NCBI GenBank assembly: GCA_030435675.1
Contig: CM059621.1
Span: 4,030,001 to 4,094,000 of the forward strand
Origin: Steinernema hermaphroditum
Taxonomy: Eukaryota > Nematoda > Chromadorea > Rhabditida > Steinernematidae
Reading direction: 5' to 3'
DNA length: 64,000 nucleotides
Under the pieces are notes generated by a model that saw only the letters and a list, made by a program, of their open reading frames with translations, was not told the DNA's origin and searched no databases. Positions 1-10,900 of the stretch are shown in pieces. Numbering within the stretch: the first letter of the stretch is position 1; each line of letters starts with the position of its first letter. The position numbers were made by a program, and so were the translations under genes.

Positions 1-1
1 A

Positions 2-1470
2 GTGGACGAGGAGTCGAGAATAACTCTGCAGCCCGATATTCCAATGCATGCTTTTCCATTTATGATCTATTCGGCCTACTATTTCTACATCTCGAATCGA
101 ACCACCGGGTTTCAAGTTATAGGCTATTCAAAATGTCGCAGCGAAAACGAAACCACTCGACTAGAAATGAACGGCCTCGTGTACCCACTCAGAAACGATG
201 CTGTACAAATGGGATGCCCTGGGCACATTGGCTGCGAGATTGGATCCTTTCGTTTGTATGCTGAAATTCCTGTACACGTGCCGCTTCCTGATAAGGTAGG
301 TGCTTGTACGAACTGGCAGAGAGATAAAATTGACAACAAATAAGAACTGACCTCCAATGAAGGACATAAATGCCGTAGATGTGTGTCTATACGCATAGCG
401 TACATCGCTCATTCAGGTCTTTCAGGTCAAGTTGATTACTGAGCGAAGCAGCGTGCAAATCCCGGTCAAGAAAGCTGCTCTCGTGCAACGAACTACGCAA
501 CGGTTTTTCTTTTTGCAACGGTTTTTCCGTTTGCGTTTCGCCTCTGTATTGGTACAACAACTGGATTCGCGTCATCGAGTTTGTAGAATATTACCGGACC
601 CAGGGCGTTGATCACTTCTACATTTACGTCGCTGTTGTCTCTAGAGTTGTTTATAGTGTTTTGAAAGACTATGAGAACCAGGTAGCGCACTACATCTTCT
701 AATAATGCATTTTCCTAGAGAATACTGACAATAATCGAATGGTATGACTTGCCAACTTACAGAGACATGGATCCGAATAGAAATCTTCATCGATTAGGTC
801 AGGGTTCCGACCACCTCGATTGCTTGATGCGATGTGGAACTAAATTCGCAGCTATCGTTGATTTCGACGATTTCATTACCACCAGGCAATAGATTATGAC
901 CCTTTTACACAAAACTACTTTTTCCAGAGAAGGCACCATCCTCGACTACATCCAAGCACAGGAAAGAAATGACGCAACAATAGGATCACTCTACTTTATC
1001 ATCACTATAGTTGCTCATTTGCAGCAGCCTCTAGGAGACGACTGGCTGAACTATGACTTTTCATACTTGGAAACAGCGGAAATTTGTGACCATTGCAAGC
1101 ATGACGAATACAAACCGATCATGATGCCCGACAAAGTCGACCTTCCATTCACCCACTTCGTTAAGCAGTTCAGAAATATTACCGACAACACAACTTACAA
1201 AGATATCGTTGTTCGAATCACAATGATCGTCACCAACCTAAATAATTACTTTAGGTGCCAAAAGATCAAGGTGTCTCCCATCATGGAAGATATGAATATG
1301 TGAACCCGGTTGATTACGATGAGCGATTCACGAACCAAACCTTTCTTCCAAAGCAAAGTGTAGATAAGCTGAGGGTGAACTACAAGAGGATACTGAATCG
1401 GCTAATGGCCCTTCACAAAAATCTGACAATTGCCGACACCATAAGCTACATGAATAAGTGTTCTAGATAG
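2..1470 (+). CDS. GT92 (DUF23) family glycosyltransferase, 5'-truncated by the window edge
   Basis: Predicted Golgi glycosyltransferase of family GT92, which in nematodes includes beta-1,4-galactosyltransferases. Proposed exons are 2-295, 425-681, 719-885, 928-1207 and 1255-1470. Family landmarks are visible in order: a VCVSPLYW core followed by WIRVIEFVEYYRTQGVDHFY, then IIEWYDLP, DCLMRCGTKFAAIVDFDDFI (the DxD-like metal site), EGTILDYIQ, and a YEYVNPVDYDERF tail. The 5' end lies outside the window. Two oddities: the reading frame changes between about 475 and 515, next to TTTTT runs in a locally duplicated stretch, and intron 3 starts with GC rather than GT (ACCAG|GCAATA). The last intron (1208-1254) has a weak GTTGTT donor but restores the frame. 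The frame break could be real decay or a homopolymer error. Family assignment is firm; functional status is not. Confidence 0.8.
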
Positions 1471-2671
1471 TAAGTGAAAATGCGTTGGTTTATGCACGGC
1501 ACTCCACGTTTAGTATTGCATGGACCTGCCAAATACCACTTCATTCCTGCATCAACATGGAGGAGCTAGAAGATTGGGTGAAGTTCAGTGGGACGGGAGG
1601 CAAAGGTAGTTCAAACTACATAATGCTTTGGTAATACACTTGTATGGTAAATAAAGTGGAGGTTGTTTCTTCATTGCATTTATGTGCAATTGCTCAAGCA
1701 TTGAGCATGAGTGAAGTGCACCAAGATCAAATACCCCCGATAGCGGTATATCAGGTTCAAGGGACGAAAGTCTGCCGGAAGAAAGCCATAGGAAGCCAAA
1801 CCCCTTTTTCAAATTTGCCAAATGTCATGTGACATCGATTTCCTCAGGAAGTTATTATATCGATCAGATTAGCCTTTTGCCCTGTACCATGACGACCCTT
1901 GATTGCATCGAACACAAACAAGAAAAATCCATTTTCCATTCCACCAGCGACCAGATTTGCTGTATCCCTGCAAGGAAAAAAAAGGAAGCGCACCGTGCAA
2001 CTTAAGTAAACGACTATCGGGGCTGTGCGCGTTTCGCGTTTTCGACGAAACTCGCCTTGCTTCTGCCATTACGATTATGCGGCACGGTACGGGATCAGTC
2101 GGTACGGGATTATGCGGTACCGGATCAGTCGATAGACGACAAAACTCCGAGCCTTTGGTATGATCTTGCTTATGTTGTCCCTAATTATTCGTTAGCGAAC
2201 ACTAGATTAATAATATTAGCTATTCGATTACTCAGAAACACGGAAGCGGGGAGCAATGGAGTAAAATCCATGAACTGGGCACTGTCGATCATGATTTTCG
2301 TCGATTCCCCATCATGTGACATATGTAGGTGAAAGGCCCGCATTTCCGCACTTCTTGAAAACTCTCGTATCTAACCAGAGCATAAGGTGAGTGGAGTTTC
2401 AGTTTCATTTCGTGACACGACTATGCTTAGATGGCGAACGGCAGTCTATCGTACTGACAATCCGGCCCTCTATGACGAATATCAAGAAAGTGTAAATAAA
2501 AGAATACGATCTATCCGGTAACCGGATCGCAAGCTCAGGTACCGTATCTTTGGCGTGCTGCCGATCTGTGGCCGACATACGGCAGAGAATCTTTTCGGTC
2601 TTCTGTCTTCTTGTATGGCAGCTATGTTCCATTAGAAATGTTAGCTGTCATGTACAGAATTTATCTCGTTT
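1471..2671. other. Intergenic, no gene seen
   Basis: No coding pattern was recognised between the GT92 gene and the convergent dehydrogenase. A short imperfect repeat of a CGGTACGGGAT-like motif lies near 2081-2135. The open frames here are short and have no family resemblance. Confidence 0.5.
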
Positions 2672-3749
2672 TTAGGTTGCATATATGACTAAACACTTCT
2701 TCATCACAACTTTGCTTTTGGTGCTCGGACGCTGTTGATTGCTTCGAGAACATCTCCATGTTCTTCGACGCGCGGATCGCTTGGCTGAGCTAAACACGAT
2801 GAGCAATGGATTTTTAGGGTCAGCTAAGGACTCACCGCGATCTTCGTCGAACAGGCTGTAATGCCTAGCCAGTCGTGAAGTGGTGAGGATTTGTCCGGTC
2901 ATTTCCATGGCTTTTTCATCAGTCGCGAGCGCAACCACACATTTTCCGGAAAATACGATGGTTTCCCCTTCGGAAAAGAACTTGTAATTTGGGTGCTAAA
3001 AAGTAACAAGCGAGTCATTAACTTTGTCACTTAACATTCACCTTGTTGGCGACCAAAACGGTCCTTTCAATGATTTCTGTTTTCACAGGTCCGGGCCACA
3101 AAGACACAGAACACACGTTGGAATCGATCAGTTCATGAGCCATGTCTGCGGCCATACGATCCTTCCCGGCCTTTCCAACGCCGTAGGCCGTGTTGAACAG
3201 ATGGGACAAACCGCCGGAGGAAGAAACAGTTACAATGAGGCCAGATTTCTTAGGAACCATTAATTTGGCGGCATAGACCGAGCACGTGTAGTGGTTTTTG
3301 AGTCCAACGTTGTTGATCTCATCAAATATGTTCGGATCGAGGTCATAGAATTTCGTGCCAATGGATTTCGAAATTGTCTGAAAAACTATATACTACAAAC
3401 ATTTTAGGAGATAGCTTACAAGAACAGCCGAGAACGCGTTGTTGACCAAAATATCAAGTTGATTGTTTTGTTCCTTTGCGATGCGTTGGAAGAGCTTCTT
3501 GATATCTGTGGAATCGGAGTGATCACAATAGACGGCGATTCCTTTTCCTCCGCGTGATGTGATCTCTTTTGCCGTCTGCTCGAGAGTCGGAAGTTGCAGC
3601 TTTTTGGATATACTCTCTTGTTTTGCGGCAGGGCGCCCGGTGACATAGACAGTCGCTCCAGCTTGACCCAACTGAAGGGCGATTCCTTTGCCGATTCCAC
3701 GTGAAGCGCCTGTTACAAGCGCTACTTTTCCTGCTAGCCGCGAAGCCAT
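2672..3749 (-). CDS. DHRS1-like short-chain dehydrogenase/reductase
   Basis: NAD(P)-dependent oxidoreductase of the classical SDR fold, closest in layout to DHRS1 (C. elegans dhs-1 type). Three phase-0 exons, 3749-3420, 3377-3042 and 2995-2672, give about 329 aa, close to the 313 aa of human DHRS1. Visible features: dinucleotide-binding TGASRGIG near residue 14, LVNNAFSAV, EINNVGLKNHYTCSVYAAKLM, the catalytic YGVGK (YxxxK), SLWPGPVKTE, and the DHRS1-typical SGKCVVALATD. The ATG at 3749 directly precedes the Rossmann strand. Introns are 42 and 46 nt. The last 30 or so residues (RSARRRTWRCSRS) look basic and unlike the family, so the true 3' end may involve another splice. It is the one metabolic gene in this part of the window and has no glycan link. 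Confidence 0.88.
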
Positions 3750-5078
3750 TGCTGAAAAAAGGAAGAATTTACGATTACTGAAGAGTGCCTAAAGAAAGGA
3801 AACGGATAGGTCGAACACAAAAAATGGATTTATGGGTCTGAGCGTTTTAGTAACGGTGAGAACAGTTTGTCGCACTATGCAATACACGCACCAAAAATCA
3901 ATAAGATGCACTGACACTGACCCGAGCTGCTTGCGCCGTTTTTGTTGTGCTCCTGAGCAAACTACAAATTTTGTAGCGTTGTTCTTCAGATGACTGAAGT
4001 GGACTTAGTTGTTGATACAATAATCACTCGGGTTCTCAGAAGGCCTGGAACACCAAAGAGCTGTCGTTGCAACCTTTGTGCCAAAAAGCTCTGACGAACA
4101 GGGAAAAAAGGAACCTCCCCAAGTAATAGTTGCAAATCGAAATAAATAATGGTGAAACGGTCGAAGGGTAGGGATCTCGGCAAAGGCGGACTTGGCGTGG
4201 GTGGTGTGCACGAGTCGGTAATCAGCGTAATTGACCGATTCCTGCGAGACAATCATGCGCTCGCCAAGTTGTACCGTTTCTCAAGTGAGAAATATGAAAA
4301 ACCCTGCAAAGACCCTTTCTCTAGAATCTTCCCGTTTTTTTGTGAGCCGAATTGTGCTCGGATTGAGAAATTTCACCGAACCGATCTCTGGGTAGATGTC
4401 ATAGTTTGTAATCAGCGGGGACGTAAAATTATTACAAGGGCCGCGGATTGAGAAATTTCAGAAAACATAAGATTTTCGGTGAACCGTGCAATAGTAATCT
4501 TTCATTTGAATTGCGGCGCCGCGTACCCGAATCATATAATCTTAGTCTCAGCGAACACACTTGTTTTTGCTAAAATGTAAATATGCTAGTGGCAGTGGTG
4601 CAAGGTTGTCGGCGTACGAGATTCATGGAAAACACTGTTTTTGAATGAGGCTTATGTGGTTTTCGTGTTTATGCAAACGAGCAGTTTCGTCCAATCGGTC
4701 TCTACACCGCTTTGACAGAATGTTATTGCGAAGGTATGTTATTCGCGACGGTCACCAGTTTTGATTATTAAGCCTTCCATCCTATAAAAATGATGGAAGC
4801 TGGTTTCGCTGAAAGCTTGGTGAGATCCTTGCAAACAAAGGCATTCAGACTCTGAAATTTGGCTTCGCCCAAATTCAAAATTGTTATCGAAGTCACTATG
4901 ATTTCCCCGCTTCAACCGGCAATAAACATTAGCTACGATCGTAATCCTGACAGTTAAATTCCGACATACAAACAACGTTTTTGCCACAGAGCCGCGTGTT
5001 GTAGACGCTCCAGCATCCTTGCCTTTTGCATAGACGAGGAATGCGAAGTTTCAGGTTGTTAATAGTGATATTTTCAGA
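3750..5078. other. Intergenic with a degraded repeat-D fragment
   Basis: Around 4035-4100 the sequence (AGAAGGCCTGGAACACC...) resembles the dispersed repeat called D here (compare 53770, 55720 and 61720). An ORF at 4149-4451 shows no family resemblance. Nothing else was recognised. The last bases before 5079 (TTTTCAGA) form a good trans-splice or splice acceptor for the next gene. Confidence 0.45.
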
Positions 5079-6468
5079 ATGCTACATCTAAACAGAGCGC
5101 TAACCTTTAAGATAGGTCGCATGGGAATCATTGTTTGCATCATCATTTCATGCTGTTATTTCTGCATGCGTGCTCCGTTCAAAGAATACTCTGGGGAGGA
5201 AAGAAAGGAAAGAGGAACGATTGCAAGACCTGTACTGCCGCCGTTTATCAATATGGACTCTCCTATTAAGGCTTGTTTTATTTATTTGTTGACGATAACA
5301 TTGGAAGTTTTTTTTCAAAAAAGTGCTTTCTATAATTCAAAACATATTTCTGGATTGACGAACGATTACTGTGTTTCATATCATAAGCGAAAAATGCGAA
5401 ATCAGTGTCCCTTATTTCTAAGTGATTGAGTTTAGTTTTAGCGACCCTAACGTTATGACCGGACAGTTTCCTGACCTCTTTTCTTATCAGGATATGCCGC
5501 TGTATATACACGATTTATTTCCTTGCAGCATGCCCGTAAATACAAACTAGCGACCTGTTCGATCGCAAAGAACATGTCAACGATAATGACTGCTTTATTC
5601 TGCTTCCTGATGAACTCAAAAGCGTTTGTAAGAGCCAACAGAACGATCCCAACGGAATCATATTTCACAAGGTGAGTATTTCGGAGTTCTCTGTAGTTTC
5701 TAGTAATTATACGTGAATAGATTTTGCTTACACAGCAATGAGCACGCATCAATAGAAGCGCTGTTGAACAGTACGAAGACCACCATAGACGACTGGACAA
5801 TGATCGTTGTTGTTCGAGAGCCACTGGAGCGCTTTCTCTCCGGATTTCTGGACAAATGTGTGCTGTAGGAATTGAAGCATCGAACTATATAATAGTGCAA
5901 ACTATTTAGCAATACTGTCGGTCACAATGTCAGAGACAACTGCTATGGTTGCGGAAAAGACGTAGGATGTGTTCTCGAGAGGCTGTATCAGAGAGCTTGG
6001 TATTACACGTCAATTCCCGAAGCAACGCGTAATTCCTTTATCAATCTGGAGGACTATCATTTCTTCCCGCAAAATTGGTAAAAGCGGTGTTTGTTGCTGT
6101 GAATAACTTTTCCTCTTAGGCACTGTTCCATGCAGCAATACTTGCCAAGATATGTCACGCTGAAATACTCCTCTGACAGAAGACACCGAACCGAGACAAT
6201 TCACGAGATTGCTAACGTACTACAAGAAGCAAACGTTCCATCCAACGAAATTGAATACATACTGCGACAGACGACTTCTTACACCAACCACTCAACCGTT
6301 CACAGCCATGACCGTTTGTTTTACCATGACATCATCACGAGCAGTTCTAGACTACTCGAGCTGATGTACAATATTTACTACTACGATTACGCTGTCTTTG
6401 GATACGGATTTAATTATAGAGACGCTAGACCACGCATGTTCAAGAGGCCAGAGAGTTCAACTCATTGA
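5079..6468 (+). CDS. Sulfotransferase 1 (Sulfotransfer_2, carbohydrate sulfotransferase-like)
   Basis: Predicted Golgi type II sulfotransferase that transfers sulfate from PAPS to a glycan. Proposed exons are 5079-5270, 5529-5671, 5721-5864, 5910-6077 and 6120-6468 (331 aa), all in frame. The N-terminus has a signal anchor (GIIVCIIISCCYF, residues ~16-28). The 5'-phosphosulfate loop region reads SIAKNMSTIM, and the 3'-phosphate motif is VVVREPLERFLSGFLDKC. The C-terminal half has CYGCGKDVGC and the RLFYHDIITSSS block shared with the paralog at 13436. Intron 1 begins with GC (ATTAAG|GCTTGT) where the paralog has GT. In the phosphosulfate loop the usual Pro is Ala (IAKN against IPKN in the paralog). 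TTTTCAG lies one base before the ATG, fitting SL trans-splicing or an upstream exon. Confidence 0.85.
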
Positions 6469-6971
6469 ATGTTCTTGTAAGTTCCTGTTCGTAAAATTAC
6501 CGTTTTGTGTGACGAAGAGAGTCCAAGATAAATTGAATTAATCTCGAGCTTATTCAATCTTGCTGGTTTCGTGATTCGCCGGCTGTGCTTGATCAGCGCA
6601 TAATATATTGTACAGATGCCTTTGCCTTTTGGAACGTCTAAAATGTCGCCCTAAGGTGTACTCTGGATTATTCTGGATCACATTCGTATGCGTTTTTAAT
6701 AAAGACTGGTCTTCCTCCCTCATGCCACCCACATCACAACAGATCACTTCCACCATGATCTCTTCATTATCTCCTGATTAATTGCAGTTCGTAAGCAATT
6801 AATTGTAGTTCGCACCTCAGCGAAATCCTTTTCGAAAGGCAGCGAAGGAAGGGAGCACTGTAAGAATTTCTGGGAATGGTTAACCTTCCGTGTAGCCATA
6901 AATTAAATTCATTATTTATTTAAAAACATGGTCGCCACGAAGCTAAAATACTTGGCCTTCCACGTAGTGCT
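6469..6971. other. Intergenic, nothing recognised
   Basis: Sequence between the convergent sulfotransferase 1 and the FkbM pseudogene. It holds AT-rich DNA and one short ORF (6550-6756, minus) without family resemblance. Confidence 0.4.
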
Positions 6972-8074
6972 TTAGACATGTGAGGTGCTCAACAGTAACA
7001 AAGAATAATCGTCACCAAGCCAAATCGCAAAACGATATGTACTTCCCTTCTCGGCGAATGCTTCTTTTAGATTGAATGTAGAGGTATGAAGAAAACTGCC
7101 TTTTTCAGATTCAGGAGGGTGAAAATCGTAGTTCCATTGGCAGATCGTATAGCCCTCTCTCTCCAGTTTGCCATTCCGCATTCAGCATATTCGACATCCA
7201 TGAGTAGTTGGTCAATAACTGCTCTTTTTTTAAGCTTGACGTGATCACGAAGAAAGCCAACGAACTCTACAAGTTTCAACGTCTGATGAGTGAATGCTAG
7301 TGTGTGCGGATCTAAAATAGAACATAATAAAACACATGCAAACTAGGGCCGATGACAATTGTGCGCTTTTTTGCACTGTTTATTATACGGAAATTGATGT
7401 GGTACTACGGTACTTAGTTTTCCTATCAAACCACGGATTTGGGACCTTATTCACATATGTTAATAAAACAGTTTTCACGCAAGATATTAACCATGGTATC
7501 ATCGCAGCTCATCCCCGACAGCTCATCCCCGTGCCACCTCATCCGCGGGGACGGCCTATCAGCGAGAAAGCATCGAAGGTCTATTCATAGAACTTACCAA
7601 TGTCGCTGAAAAGATCGCGATTCTTCAAGGAACACTTTCGGAAGGTGCCTTTTTTGAATGCTGTCTCAATAGTAACGCCATCACCAATACCCATAGATAT
7701 GATTGTACGATTATCCATCTTTCTCCCTATCGTGGGCCATAAGAAAAATTTAATTTCGTCGTTGTTTGGATGCTGCATGTTACTTGGATGCATATTATGA
7801 ACGTATAGAAGTGTAGTTTCCTTGCATTCGTCTAAGACCATTTGCGTTTCGCCTCCTCCACCCCACAGTTCTTCGGCAGTGAAAGGGTGCCGTCCCTCCT
7901 CCACACATTGGTTGTATAAAACGGCGACCTGTGTTGGTGAAAAGCAATTAAACATTGCTTGTGAACTCATACCGGTGCCGGGTTATAGTTTAAATGAAAT
8001 AGAATAAGAAGTACCCGACTAATCAGAACTACCCTTAGCCGCCTTAATCTAGCAAGATTCAGTTGAATTCTCAT
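6972..8074 (-). pseudogene. Decayed FkbM-type (Methyltransf_21) membrane protein
   Basis: Related to the window's two other FkbM-type genes (19004-20444 and 51390-52770). From ATG 8074 it reads a signal anchor (RLRVVLISRVLLILF). A 44-nt intron (GTATGA...ACACAG) leads to VAVLYNQCVEEGRHPF and DEIKFFLWP, then the SAM-binding strand TIISMGIGDGV. Two lesions follow. The segment after FRKCS that in the paralogs reads FVGxDP is missing (S joins directly to LKNRDLFSDIG). A later exon (LVEFVGFLRDHV, QLLMDVEYAECGM) then loses about ten codons and shifts frame before YTICQWNYDFHPPE. Such lesions should abolish SAM binding. A long intron (about 7325-7620) carries AT-rich DNA and GACAGCTCATCCCC-like repeats. 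The family assignment is by similarity to the paralogs. Confidence 0.65.
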
Positions 8075-8654
8075 AGCACAACTCACGAGGCAATACTGAA
8101 AGCAAAGAAATGACGGAGAAAACTGGATAAAAGGAGGTGAAGTTTTCAGAGCGTATAATTGACCTACAAATGAGACGAAATTCTGTCGCCGTGGAGGACA
8201 AAACTGACTTCTCTTTCCAATCGCTGTTAATCGATTTTTTAAAACATAATTGGCTCTCGATTGCGCTATCTGAAAAGGAATCCTTTGATGCCAAATCACC
8301 ATTCTGTAGCGTGTTAATGTTAATGTAGCGTCAGTTCCGTAATTCCATCGTTTAAGCATGTTCCAACAATCAACTGGAGAATCTGTTCATGCGATAAACA
8401 TTTGATCGCACTCATCTCCGGTAAAACGTCCGTGTTTTAGAACCATTTCTAAACATGTCCAGTAAGTCTCACTACAGTAAACAACTCGAACTCAAATGTT
8501 TCAAACAGTTCATGCACGTATGGGATTATGACCTTTGGGTAACAACTTCCGCGGTGTGATACTTTTCATTGTTTACCGAGCTCCTGTTGTCAGTTGATTG
8601 CTAAGTTAATGTTCAGTTAATCTTTATTGCACTGCTCATCTATGGGTATCTCAA

Positions 8655-9170
8655 TCAGTGATTGAAGACATTACAGGTGATGTCCTTGACTGTCACTGAA
8701 CAGTAGACGTCCATCGTTGTCGCAAAGTTAAAAGCTTCAACTTTGGGCGTGCACCAGGTAACGAAGCTCCCTTCGGCGATGTCTTCTAGTTGTTCATTGA
8801 TGGAAACAACAGATTTTTCGGTATTACCCTCGACAATTGACTAAAAATTTTGTTGGAATTCGTGCAAACTGTCACTTACTTGACTGATCAAATTCTGAAG
8901 TTTCTTCGAGTTGCAGGCATTCTTAGCGTCGTGAATCTCATGCTCATCGTTGTCTTCAATGGCGCGCTTCTTGCGCTTTCCACATCCTCCGCATTCACCT
9001 CCACCGCCTCCACAGCCACCTCCACAACCTCCACCCCCGCCTCCGCAGCCTCCTCCACCACCGCCACAACCACAGCCACCACCGCCACCAGTAAAGGGCG
9101 GGAAGCACGCATCGGCTACTTGGATGAAGACCACCACGAGAAGAGCAGCAAGGAGGATCTTCGAAATCAT
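8655..9170 (-). CDS. Ground-like (GRL) domain secreted protein
   Basis: Secreted nematode-specific protein of the ground-like (hedgehog-related) group. Exon 1 is 9170-8880 and exon 2 is 8840-8655, separated by a 39-nt intron with a GTAAGT donor (158 aa). The first ATG at 9170 gives a clean signal peptide (ISKILLAALLVVVFIQVADA), then CFPP, a Gly/Cys-rich stretch (GGGGGCGCGGGGGGCGG), a dibasic KRKKR site that could be a furin cleavage, and a C-terminal ground-like domain: CNSKKLQNLI, then WCTPKVEAFNF, a YCSVTV Cys and a final CNVFNH. Domain order and Cys spacing fit the family. Such proteins are usually apical extracellular matrix or cuticle-associated; the exact role here is unknown. The plus-strand frame across it (Pro/Thr-rich) is an antisense shadow of the Gly codons. 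Confidence 0.87.
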
Positions 9171-9867
9171 TGTCAAAGGCAGAATGATTTGGAACGGACA
9201 GTTCTGTCACCATATATACTGAAAGATAAGGATCTCCAGTTTTGCTCACACATGAAGAGCTTTCAATCTGTCGTGATTAATTGCACAAAACAGCATATGC
9301 GTTTCAAGATTACTCCATATGTGATTCTGGTCAGTTGGCGTTTTTCTAAATTCTACATTTTGCTGCTGTAGCAATTTTAATTCTGGAAATGATCCGGGAA
9401 CAAAGTTCGCTATTCTTCTAGCTCTTATCTCCGACTAGTAGATCATGTTTTCATAGCTTCCAGTATAATTATCTTTTTCAAAATCGGTTCGTTTACGATC
9501 CATCTTCCCATCGGTAGTAAAACGCGGTTTCATGTCTTTTGGGGATTTCTTCTAATTTCTCATTTACTCTTGACTTAGTGGCATTTAATGCACAACGAAG
9601 ATCTATAGATCACCATAGTCGGTCCTTCCGTTCCTTCTTCGCTGTAGGGCACGACGTCGGAGTGGACGTTCCATCAATGTGCGCGGGCTTCAAAGCGATG
9701 ATGAGACTGAATGCGAATGTAGCGCAAGGGTGGGGCGAAACAAAAACCCACCGTCGGAGCGAATCAGCAGCTTGCGAGGCACGGGCTCTCGGCTGGATCT
9801 GACGGTCTTCTAGGCGAGCTTCCAAATGCTCATACACTGCGATGTAAAATTATAGGTTCACCCTAAT
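9171..9867. other. Intergenic with repeat fragments
   Basis: No gene seen. Sequence at 9640-9850 includes a degraded dispersed repeat (GACGTCGGAGTGGACG..., compare repeat D). A terminal-repeat-like string near 9837-9865 (GTAAAATTATAGGTTCACCC) resembles 37318-37335 and probably bounds a Tc1-like remnant. Confidence 0.4.
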
Positions 9868-10095
9868 GTGTTTCTTGCTCGGTCACTTTCCGCAGCTGTC
9901 AGGGGAATGGGAATGGTCAGGGAAAGTTACAAAGTAAGCCGTTTCCTAACCGATCAGAAAAAGGCTGGAAGACTGAAAAAGTTCAAAAAGCTGAAGCCCG
10001 AGGCACGCAGCTCCGGTTTCTCCAATCTGGTCTTTTCAGATGAAAAGATTTTTATGATTACAGCTATCCACAACAGTCATAATCACCAGTCATAA
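9868..10095 (+). pseudogene. Tc1/mariner transposase fragment
   Basis: A single frame of about 75 codons contains FLTDQKKAGRLKK...LVFSDEKIFMITAIHNSHNH, the segment around the second catalytic Asp of Tc1/mariner transposases (FSDEK). The N-terminal DNA-binding part and the C-terminal DD(E/D) part are missing. It is a relic belonging to the same broad family as the pieces at 29736 and 38190. Confidence 0.65.
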
Positions 10096-10311
10096 GACGA
10101 ATGAAGAGCAATGAGGACCAAGGATATTTGGCCGTCCAACTAGCTGGGTCTGAATCCCATTATTGTGATATGAACGTGTGATGTCTGTATCATTTGAATC
10201 GGTTGTGTCTTGCCGCGATGGCTGCATGCACAGCAGTGTGCAGAAGCGCGTGCACCCTATTCCTCTCCCGACTTTGACGACTTTCACGATTATATATCAA
10301 TTATTAATTTA

Positions 10312-10560
10312 ATCAAAGGCATTTCGCTCGGCTTGACACCGAAAATAGACAAAACAGAGGATGTCTCTTGCTGCAGGCTTCATCCCTGTCGCGGCGTTAA
10401 TGTCGAACCGGTCGGAGACGGCGCGCATCACGAGACATCTGGGAATCGGGAAAATTTCGGAAATTTTCGGAAACGGTGATGGAGCTTCTACTTCTCGGAG
10501 CGTTTGCGGCACAGAGGAGACTTCTGGGTTCACGTCTGCTTCGGACAGATGATTCCGTGG
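10312..10560 (-). repeat. Dispersed repeat B, partial copy
   Basis: Carries the family's 3' half in reverse: GACACCGAAAATAGACAAA, GATGTCGAACCGGT-like core and CATCTGGGAATCGG. Compare the copies at 12965, 27225, 36440, 53255, 59343 and 61805. Truncated within the body. Confidence 0.65.
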
Positions 10561-10739
10561 CAATTAGATGTGCTGAATAAGTGAAGTAGTGTAGTTTTTT
10601 TCCCGATTTGGGTGCGTTCTCTATCATAAAAAGCCCGTTTTTCATTTGACAGAACTTTCTTGTCGCCCTGTAAATTTAAATTTCAAATACTCTATTTACA
10701 TTGACAAAATCGCGCTAAATTAACTAAATTCATTCTTGC

Positions 10740-10900
10740 GTATGGCCAACATCGAGGTTTGGTTTAGGCTCTGGCTTAGGCGCATGTCTATCGATTCTGC
10801 GTTAATCCTGTAGTCATCGTGGCTTCGGCAAACCCCGGCTTGGCTTAAGCTCCGGCTTAAACGTAATGATTTAAAGCCTATTGATTTAAAAGAGCCCCGT
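10740..10900. repeat. Module C repeat (CCGGCTTGGCTTA type)
   Basis: A short dispersed module with GGTTTAGGCTCTGGCTTAGG, the phrase TAGTCATCGTGGCTTCGGC, CCCCGGCTTGGCTTA and AGAGCCC-like ends. The same wording occurs inside the insertion elements at 34820-35391 and 59756-60934 and near 42730 and 56600. Confidence 0.5.

Noticed and set aside
4149..4451. 100-codon plus-strand ORF
   Set aside because: Basic, low-complexity start, no family pattern, and partly within repeat-like sequence.
8850..9371. Plus-strand 173-codon Thr/Ser/Pro-rich frame
   Set aside because: It is the antisense of the Gly/Cys codons of the ground-like gene, which has signal peptide, intron and domain evidence on the minus strand.
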